From Scylla paramamosain (Eukaryota > Arthropoda > Malacostraca > Decapoda > Portunidae), in assembly GCF_035594125.1 (NCBI RefSeq), contig NW_026973708.1, positions 361,001-425,000 on the forward strand: a stretch of DNA of 64,000 bases, given 5' to 3'. Made by a program: the position numbers and the translations under genes. The notes below the pieces were generated by a model. The model saw only the letters and a list, made by a program, of their open reading frames with translations. It made no database searches and was not told the origin of the DNA. Numbering within the stretch: the first letter of the stretch is position 1; every line of letters begins with the position of its first letter. Shown here piece by piece: positions 55,645 through 64,000 of the stretch.

Positions 55645-56332
55645 CTGGTGACCGAGATGACGTCCGATGAGTGCCACACAATAGGCCAACCAGTGGGTGA
55701 CAGTGTGTGGTATTGTTTTATGTTGACAGATGATAACAAGCTTTCTTTACATTTCCTTTTATCAGCAGATCTCAGAAGGGTTGCTGCATCTAGTTGTCGC
55801 CAACAATTTGTATACCGTTGCATAAATCAGACGAGGAAAAGAAAAGAACAACACAATCAAGAGAAAAGCACGGCCGGCCGAGCAGCCAGCCAGTGGCAAG
55901 GAAGCAGGCAGCAACCGCTGACCCGGCGATGGTACTTGACGAATCCAGTGATTGCCTTGGCCCGCCCTGAAACGATGGTTCCAGGCTAGCTATGTTGAGG
56001 CGCCACATACTCAACACAACACTTAACGTTTCCTTCCAACAAGTTCTTCAAAATCATCACCAAATAATATATTTCACAGGGCTGTGAAAAATAAACATAC
56101 ATGCAAAAGTGTCCAGAAATTGCAAAAATTTGAAAAATATTTTGGAATACTCTGAAAGAGAAATTTGTGAAAAATTCTTTTGTTTCCATAAAAGATACAG
56201 GAGGCCACGGAGGCGAGGCGAGGCGAGGCGGGACGCTGGATGGGAGAGGCTGTTGGACAGGAAACTGACAGGCTGACCCACGCACCCACACTTCTGACGC
56301 CCATGGCAACACTAGCACCGGGAAGGGAAGGG

Positions 56333-56335
<3 letters not shown>
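55642..56335. other. Unique sequence, no supported gene
   Basis: Contains a short GAGGC repeat at 56208-56230. No domain was recognised in either strand. Confidence 0.4.

Positions 56336-56406
<71 letters not shown>
56336..56406. repeat. (GA)n microsatellite
   Basis: About 35 GA units. Confidence 0.95.
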
Positions 56407-56409
<3 letters not shown>

Positions 56410-56573
56410 AATGGTGACTAATAATGAGGTTCCACTTGGACGTGAGGCCTGGAGGTGGGTGAGCGCCTCGTATCGCACCTGGCCATCTCATCTGCGTGAC
56501 AAGCGGGAGAAGAATCTTCAAACCATCGCTCTAAGTGGATAATGAGGTCTTTATGTCTGCTAATGTTACGTAA

Positions 56574-56575
<2 letters not shown>

Positions 56576-56610
<35 letters not shown>
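56576..56610. repeat. (CT)n microsatellite
   Basis: About 17 CT units. The next 600 bp (56611-57226) are C-rich unique sequence without a supported gene. Confidence 0.9.
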
Positions 56611-56616
<6 letters not shown>

Positions 56617-57223
56617 CGTCCCCATCACCATGAAGGCAGTATCCGATGTGCCCCACTTCCCTCCCTTCTTCAGCGGCAGCCATTCGCCTCCACTCTTTAC
56701 TGCTCTTTCCTATTTGACGTGACAGAAAATGTGACACACAGCCTCGTCACAGCCCGACGTGGCCCTCCATCCAATTCCCGACCCTGCCATACCAGCCTTG
56801 CTTCCCTCATCACCCTTTCTCCCCCAAAGCTTCTCCCCTGCCTAACAATGCCCCCCCCCCAACTCCTCTCACCATCCACCGTTCCTGACTGCTATCAACT
56901 TCCTCCTCCCTAGCGAACTTTCAACCGTCAATCTCATAATCTACTGATAAATGGGGCCCATCATCTTCCCCATCGCTGCTTTTTTGTCACTGCTCGAGCT
57001 ACTGTGTTCTCTTTGGGCCAGAAAATAACGTCGTAACGGAGAGTGATGGAGGATGATTCGTGTTATAGGCTATGGTCACCGGGCACTGCTACTCCACGCG
57101 GCCCATCGGTCAGCAAAGCACAAACTCAGACCGGTGCAATCAACTCTTCGACTTTATCACCGTAAGAGCTATTTTGATTTGAGTCTACTGATTATATTTC
57201 TTCTGGTCTTCCTTGTCAGTATG

Positions 57224-57226
<3 letters not shown>

Positions 57227-57301
<75 letters not shown>
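57227..57301. repeat. (CT)n microsatellite
   Basis: About 37 CT units. Confidence 0.95.
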
Positions 57302-57303
<2 letters not shown>

Positions 57304-57485
57304 TAGCTACACACACAAACACAGCAAGCCTTCAACGCTAAACTGAACATGCGATTTTATTCGACTTAATTTCCATCGTTATTCTATCGCATAAACTTTG
57401 ATTAAGTCGATGCGATTGCGTGTTTCCGTGAGAGACTGCAATAAATAATTTTACTATAACACAATAAATCAAGTGAAGGCAAAGT

Positions 57486-57486
<1 letters not shown>

Positions 57487-57547
<61 letters not shown>
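57487..57547. repeat. (CT)n microsatellite
   Basis: About 30 CT units. A CpG-rich stretch follows at 57570-57720 but no gene is supported there. Confidence 0.95.
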
Positions 57548-57549
<2 letters not shown>

Positions 57550-57981
57550 GAAATGAGGTGCAGGGGAGGAACATGACGACGGAACTGGACTCAGCGACAC
57601 CTGTAACGAGCGATGCGTCATGCAGTGCAGCGCTTCGCCGAACACAGCAGGGCTGGGCGTCACTTCACGGCGCCACTCCCGCGCTTCACGACGCACGTCC
57701 CCCACACTTGTATTCCGCTCACCTAAAGCCAGAAGCGGGAGTCCAGTCTGGTTTTAGAACGCAGGAGCTGATTGGTTTTCGAGCTCCAAAGCCCACCTAG
57801 GCTCCAGTTGCAAGCAGCGTGTCAACAGAATATGTAAGTGTGACGAAATTTCCTTGGGTGGCAGAAACAGAAACGCTGCGGGTCACCAGGGTGCCACTCC
57901 TGTCCTAGTGTGTGGGTGAGGAGGGCCGCTCAGGTGACGCCTCGCCAACACCCCCTGATCCCTGTTACGATGATGAGCCCT

Positions 57982-58027
<46 letters not shown>
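57982..58027. repeat. (CA)n microsatellite
   Basis: About 23 CA units. A short (CT)n follows at 58138-58164. Confidence 0.95.
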
Positions 58028-58028
<1 letters not shown>

Positions 58029-58134
58029 AAGAGGCTTTTCACGGACACGCAACCGAAAAGCTCGGGAAAAAAAAATCGTATACTTTTCTCTTTTTCAAAT
58101 TCAGTAATATTTGTTAGGATTTTGTCCTGGATGG

Positions 58135-58165
<31 letters not shown>

Positions 58166-58488
58166 GCGGCAGGGTGGGAAAAAAGTGTACCCAGAAATGG
58201 AAGCAAAAGTGGGGCGCGGTAATTACGTTCTGAATGAGGCTGTTAGCTCCCCCTCAGCGCCCCACCACGCCCTCCCCCACAACCACCTCAACAACCGCCG
58301 TCGCCGCCGCCGCTACCACCACCTAAGAGACTTGTCTATGGTTAGGAATGTGCCCTTGTTAAGCTCTCTTATGTGTGGTGGCAGTGGTGGTAGTAGTGAT
58401 GGTGGTGGTGGTGTTGCTAGGAAGTGACCCTTGAACTCCCTTCCTCTTAACCCTTGACTTTCAGCGCGGCGGTATAGCAACTTCAGAC

Positions 58489-58491
<3 letters not shown>

Positions 58492-58559
<68 letters not shown>

Positions 58560-58594
58560 GGTATACCTAGATAAAGGGTGAAGTAGAATACCGA

Positions 58595-58672
<78 letters not shown>

Positions 58673-58713
58673 GAGATTTATAGGTCAAAGGTCATGTCCC
58701 TCCCTATCAACAG

Positions 58714-58802
<89 letters not shown>
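58492..58802. repeat. Cluster of (GA)n, (CA)n and (GT)n microsatellites
   Basis: (GA)n at 58492-58555, a GCGCGCGC start into (CA)n at 58597-58668, and (GT)n at 58715-58802. The (CA)n and (GT)n can pair as a 70-85 bp inverted repeat with a 46-bp loop. Confidence 0.95.
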
Positions 58803-58806
<4 letters not shown>

Positions 58807-58876
58807 GAGCGACGTTGCATCCCTCGAACTGACTGACATTAATTCCAACTAAACTGCCACTGACTTTCACCTTTCC

Positions 58877-58879
<3 letters not shown>

Positions 58880-58929
<50 letters not shown>
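58880..58929. repeat. (GA)n microsatellite
   Basis: About 25 GA units. Confidence 0.95.
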
Positions 58930-58933
<4 letters not shown>

Positions 58934-59189
58934 CAGATGGCGAGACAAAAAGAGAAAAAAGGGAAAAAAAAACAATAGAAACTGTAAGGGAAAAGAGAAA
59001 GAGAAGCGACATCTGGCTGTGAAATGTAGCGAGGATGGAGTCTTCTGGCAGAAAGGGAGGATAAAATGAGGAGGGAAGGAAAGAGAGGGAGAGGAGAGAG
59101 GTGATGACGCGGGGACAGGGTGGCGCTGGAAGAATGGAAGGTACTGTATTCCTACATTAGTCAGGGATATGAATAAAAGAAGGGCTCGG

Positions 59190-59190
<1 letters not shown>

Positions 59191-59285
<95 letters not shown>

Positions 59286-59320
59286 GTAAAATAGATAGAT
59301 AGATAGATATAGACAGACAA

Positions 59321-59352
<32 letters not shown>

Positions 59353-59385
59353 GTAGATAAATAGATAGATAGGTAGGTAGGTAGA
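59191..59385. repeat. Compound (GA)n-(GATA)n microsatellite
   Basis: (GA)n at 59191-59282, then GATA/TAGA tetramers with AGAC and AGGT variants to 59385. Confidence 0.95.
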
Positions 59386-59624
59386 AAGACAGATTCACTG
59401 CCCGACAAGTAAATCGCACTTAACTAAAGCAAACAGATGAAAGAGAAACCAAAAGAGCAGAAGCAAAAGCGACTGATACCGAGAGGCAGCGCAACATAAA
59501 CAAGCTGGATGTGTGTGTATATTTTTCAGCATCTTTATTACGTGATTTATAAACGTATGCACACATCCATTTCTTCGCTCTTATCTAACGTAAGGCATTG
59601 GGGTGCATCACGCGTGTATCTTAC

Positions 59625-59673
<49 letters not shown>

Positions 59674-60402
59674 AGCGAGCGTTGTTTCTTATTTGTTTCT
59701 TAAATGATCATTCGACAGTTTACTTGTGATCTGATATCTCGTACATATAAGATCGTTACTTTGATATAGCAGTGCGAGAATACTCGAACACCAGCCATCC
59801 ATTTACTAGCCGGGAAAATATTAGTGTCAGTGGGAATAACTAAGGAGAAAATATATAGTGAGTGAAGAATATTAGAAGATATGGGAGTAAGATTATAGGA
59901 AAGTTGTGAAAGAACCACTAGTAAGTATTTGTGAGGAGGCTGCATTATGGAAATGAGGTGAAATAGATATGGAAATGTTAGGTGAAGGTGGAGGGAGGGA
60001 TGGTAGGGGAACAATATGGTGTAAATGACATGCAATGGAAGGTAAGTAGCCGGCCAGATGAAATAGACTGTTCTTTTGCGTCGCAGAATTTTGTTGAACT
60101 ACGTCGATTTCCCGAAGGTTGGCCTCACCTTACAGTGGCGGCTGGCAGGGTAGTCATGTTTAATTTACGGTCCTTCAGAGGGAGAGGAAGAGAAACTACA
60201 ACATGACGTGTTTGTATGGACCATACTCTGAAACACTTCTGTGCAACACTTCTTCCTTCAAAAAGCTCTACTTCAAGTTAACAAATTTTTAAGGACACTT
60301 TTACAGTTCTAGTGACAGATTAACAATATCTCTACTTTATTAACAAGGGAAACACTCTTGAGAACCTGACTAATCATGTCTGTGGTCTTTGAAAATGGTC
60401 GT

Positions 60403-60407
<5 letters not shown>
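59386..60407. other. Unique sequence with a short (CA)n
   Basis: (CA)n at 59627-59670. A 74-codon plus frame (59982-60206) has no recognisable domain. No gene is called. Confidence 0.4.

Positions 60408-60478
<71 letters not shown>
60408..60478. repeat. (GA)n microsatellite
   Basis: About 35 GA units. Confidence 0.95.
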
Positions 60479-60479
<1 letters not shown>

Positions 60480-60843
60480 AGAGCATTTCGAAATACAGGA
60501 TTAGGTTGCCAGTTAATGTGTGAGACTGCAAAGAGAATGCTAGGCACGTGTCATCTGCGTTAAGATTAATCCTCCTGCTATGTGTCGAGGAGGTGGCGAC
60601 CATCACAACAGCGTGGCGTCAAGATTATTCTGAACCGACGCAGGGATGGGTTCCTCTCGGGGATCTGTCTCTGGTTGTCTGGCGTTGATAAGTGTGCTGT
60701 GGTTCTTTTCCAATGGTGGCAGTGTTGATACAGCGTGTTAAAGGCAAAGGTTTGGATAAAAGTTGTCTTGGTTTCAAGGCTACGGTTGTGCTAGTTGTCT
60801 TCTTTGCATTCCTCAGCGTTGGTGGAGGATCATGAGGTAAACA

Positions 60844-60969
<126 letters not shown>

Positions 60970-61116
60970 CATTGATGTAAACAGTGAAAGATGTTCAGTG
61001 ATGTAAATAGTGAGAGAAGTGTTGTGGGCCTCGTGAGCAGCACCAGCAGCCGTGGTCTGTGGTATGGACATGTCGAAAGATTTTTACTCAACAGAGATTT
61101 TGATTCTGAATATATA

Positions 61117-61119
<3 letters not shown>

Positions 61120-61167
<48 letters not shown>
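61120..61167. repeat. (GT)n microsatellite
   Basis: About 24 GT units. Confidence 0.95.
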
Positions 61168-61168
<1 letters not shown>

Positions 61169-62984
61169 CAGCGAGTAAGTACTGATTTAGTCCTCAGTGT
61201 TGTTCGTGTATGGTCTGTGAAATGAGCAAGGTGCTGAAGTGAGCGCTGGCAAGACTCACTGCTCATACTGGACTTGCACACCCTTGTACTGAGCGGATAC
61301 ACAGAGGTGCCCGCAGGAAGTAGATGAAGATTGTTCAAAGTCCCTATAGTTAGTAATTTTGCTGTGGCTTTGATGGCGTCGGAGTGTTTAAGAAATGTCA
61401 CAGGTGAGTTATAAGCGATGCCCGGAAGCTTACAGGCTGTAATGTGTGGGGAATGAATGTGCTGGAAGAGGGTTTGGGAAGGCGTGAGAGGTGGTGTTGA
61501 GATAAAATAGAGGAAGTCCTGTCAAGTACCGGGACGGGGAGTAGGTATGATTCATGAGACGGGGGGGCATGTATGATTTATGAGGCACAAGAGTGAATAA
61601 TGAATGGCCGACCTTTGGACCTTTGGGATGGATAGGAGGTCATGGTGTCAGGTCACCGTTCTAAAGTATGACCTAATGTTCGAATGTTTTTTCACTCCCT
61701 TCCGTTAGTCATTGCTTTCTCCGCGCCATCAGAGTAACGATGGAGACCAAGCCAAAGCTGTGACAGAATGTGTGCAGCACGTATTACATTTACATTTACC
61801 AGAGCCTGCAAAGTCAGCGAGCTGTGAGGAAAGGTAAAGCCAATCGGTGCATACGAGGGAAACCGTAAAACCTGGACAGATATAGAAAGATAATAAGGGA
61901 GGAAGGGATGCGGGGCAATGGGGGAAGAGGAAAAAGGAAGGGAGAAATAGTAAAAGGGAGAAGAGTTGACGGGTGGGGGAAGCAAGGGAACAAGAGAAGA
62001 AGGAGGATGGGAAAAGAGGAAAAGCACACGTGTAGAGAGGAATAACAGGAAAATAAAGTGGAGCGACATGGGAATGTGGAATGGACGCGATAAAAATAAC
62101 AAGGGGAGAGAGGGAGGCAGAGAGAACGACGATGATCAGGGGAGTGAGGGAGTAGAGGCGAGGTGAGAGACGCAGGCATTAAAGGAGGAATGGGGAGGTG
62201 CTTTCACATTGGAGCTATGAAGACCACCTTGTTCAGATAATGACAGCACTAATGTCGCCATGACGCGCTCACTAAGCTGAGAAACATATACAAAAGTAAC
62301 AGACCATTCAGACCCGCAACACAGGCTGGAAGAGGCTACTTGCACATTGAGAAATTTACATTAATAATTAGAAGATTAACTCTGCAAACCTGATGATTTT
62401 TTCGCTTCAGAGGGAAGAAATTAAACAGTTATCACTAACATTAAGACTGACATGAGGGGAAAACAGATTCTTAACGGGGAAAATGACGCCAACTTGCTAT
62501 GGAGAAAAGAAAAGACGTATTATTTACGAAAACAAAGCATGACGTGCCAATCACTATAATGTGGATCTGGTTCCGCTTATAAACGTTCAACTGAAGTACT
62601 GAAGTGAAGTGCTACTGACAGAGTGACACGTTATGAAGGCACTCTTGTGCACCATCACTTCTGTCATGAGGCGATGAATATGTTATAGAGGAGAGAAAGT
62701 GCCATGAACAACTGGCCTGTAATAAAGAGAGGGAGGACTTATATGAGAGGCGAAGGACTTGCACTCTAAAGGACTAATGCACCTGTTAGAAAGAAAAATT
62801 GTTACATATAAAGCAGGACTAATGCTGGAGTATAAAGGGGCTGTTGCAGAGCACGACCCGGGCCGCGGCAGGGCTGTGGGGGAGGCAGGCGGGTATTAGT
62901 GCAGGTTAAGCGTTCTGTGAAAAAAGTTAATAACAATTACAGTTCTAAAATAGGATTCTAACCATAAATTAGGAGTAATTGCTA

Positions 62985-62986
<2 letters not shown>
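61168..62986. other. Unique sequence, no supported gene
   Basis: A purine-rich block (61850-62170) makes long artefactual frames. I see no gene, RNA or element end in these 1.8 kb. Confidence 0.4.

Positions 62987-63032
<46 letters not shown>
62987..63032. repeat. (GT)n microsatellite
   Basis: About 23 GT units, just downstream (minus strand) of the candidate exon. Confidence 0.95.
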
Positions 63033-63035
<3 letters not shown>

Positions 63036-63048
63036 GGGTGGCACGCAC

Positions 63049-63191
63049 CTAGGGAGAGTGCCGGTCTGGGGCACCTGCAGGGAGGGGTGCGGGGTGGGCC
63101 CCGAACTCCCTCCATCCGTAGCATGGTGGTCGTGAGCTGAGGGAGGGCCGGAGGGGCGAGAGGGCAGGCGTGAAGGAACCTCCTCCTGCAC
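63049..63191 (-). CDS. Candidate upstream exon, disordered Pro/Ser-rich (weak)
   Basis: A minus-strand 143-nt segment with a weak acceptor (GAATAGATAG) and donor CCCTAG/GTGCGTG. It is open in one frame that reads VQEEVPSRLPSRPSGPPSAH, then GGSSGPTPHPSLQVPQ and TGTLPR, which looks like a disordered linker. It starts in phase 0 and ends in phase 2, which is exactly what exon 30742-30821 needs. The orientation is also the same. The intron would be about 32 kb. Phase agreement has a one-in-three chance of being accidental, and the polypyrimidine tract is poor. Confidence 0.3.
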
Positions 63192-63750
63192 CTATCTATT
63201 CAGATATCAGTTCAGTCAGCATGCGGCTGTTCATGGTGCACAGGCGAGTCCTTCCATACGACAAACTTCCCTCATATGATGAAGTAAATAAGGAAATTCT
63301 CATCCGCATTGTTCTGCACTGCCCACGTAGCTTCTAATTTAGCAAGCGGACGTTATGGCAAGACCGCACAGTATACACTACAATGCGTTGAGACAAGCAC
63401 CGCCATTACTACGTTGTTGTTCTCGCAAGAAAAGTTACATGCACTCAAGGCCAGCCACTCTCATTAGCCAGGCCGGCCACTCAGCGGTATTGTTGGTGGA
63501 ACTGTATCTTGCGGTGATTGTACATGTTACACTTTAGAGCTCTTCGTGTTAATTACTCTTGAATTTCCTTGTTTTACTGTAACTGTTTCTCACATGGAGG
63601 ACGTGGTGAGGACATCAAAGCAAGTGGCATCACTTTATCTCCATACTAATTAGTGCATGACCCACCGAGGGCTGAGTCTGTTGTGGAGGTGCCCAGTGCT
63701 GCACCTTTAAGATGACGCCAGACGTGGAAATTTAATGATCCACTTCACCA
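63192..63750. other. Unique sequence, no supported gene
   Basis: A 60-codon plus frame at 63355-63537 has no recognisable domain. No repeat is seen. Confidence 0.4.
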
Positions 63751-63752
63751 CT

Positions 63753-63767
63753 GACGTCGTATATAAA
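63753..63767 (+). promoter_or_regulatory. Possible TATA promoter with CRE-like site
   Basis: TGACGTCG (63752-63759, one base from the CRE consensus) directly precedes TATATAAAAGG (63760-63770). A CTCATG near 63800 could serve as initiator at the expected distance. The first ATG downstream (63821) opens only an 11-codon frame before a stop, so the gene, if any, continues beyond the window or has a non-coding first exon. Confidence 0.3.
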
Positions 63768-64000
63768 AGGAATAACAACTGCTTGTTTGGTATGCTTACT
63801 CATGCTTTAAGCTGATAGGATGTCAACAAACACGATCCCTGAACATGAATTCTGATGTGTCAGACATTTATTTTTCTTCCGTAAGGTACTGCCATGCACG
63901 GCTGCCGTTCGGTCGCTATCAAATGACAGGGAGGCATGGAAATGGTTCGAAAATCCCAGGCTATTTTTTTGATGTTGTTCCCTCCAGCTTGTATCACGTG

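Noticed and set aside
58597..58802. (CA)n and (GT)n pair as a functional hairpin
   Set aside because: Two independent microsatellites of complementary type are common in this window; nothing indicates a function.

Overview
The window looks like a stretch of arthropod nuclear genome, most likely a decapod crustacean. The reasons are very dense long microsatellites ((TA)n, (GA/CT)n, (CA/TG)n, trinucleotides), degenerate CCTAA/TTAGG-type repeats, abundant Jockey/CR1-type LINEs, Penelope-like, Tc1, pogo/Tigger and PIF/Harbinger elements, and GT-AG introns. There are no bacterial-type operons and no rRNA or tRNA gene that I could recognise. Host gene: four short minus-strand exons (30742-30821, 20166-20311, 18839-18919, 5505-5674) have good splice sites, compatible phases and one continuous coiled-coil reading frame. 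They define a host gene that crosses at least 25 kb of the left half. A possible further upstream exon (63049-63191) and a possible terminal exon (1205-1314) are weaker. I do not recognise the protein. 0-31 kb: the introns of this gene are filled with transposons. These include an apparently intact Tc1-type element (3981-5429), a family of TA-flanked pogo/Tigger-like MITEs, a head-to-tail series of minus-strand CR1-like LINEs with (CA)n tails (11.3-13.4 kb and 21.7-28.8 kb), plus-strand Jockey-type LINE copies (14.9-19.5 kb) and a Penelope-like 3' end. 31-44 kb: a second large Jockey-type copy with a nested antisense piece, a 622-bp deletion derivative of one PIF/Harbinger transposon, a patch of telomere-like repeats, and a complete 3014-bp PIF/Harbinger element. 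In that element the transposase gene and the MADF accessory gene lie on opposite strands, and the second exon of each lies inside the intron of the other. A dead Ty3/gypsy pol fragment and an RTE-like reverse transcriptase tail follow. 45-51.3 kb: an imperfect palindrome with arms of about 2.2 kb (44990-47217 and 48977-51293) around a 1.76-kb spacer. 51.3-64 kb: mostly purine/pyrimidine microsatellites with unique, gene-poor sequence between them, one degenerate minisatellite (53497-53750) and a TATA-containing promoter candidate at 63760. Among the transposons only the Tc1 element and the 3-kb PIF/Harbinger element keep uninterrupted genes, catalytic residues, terminal inverted repeats and target duplications. 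They are the candidates for recent or current activity.
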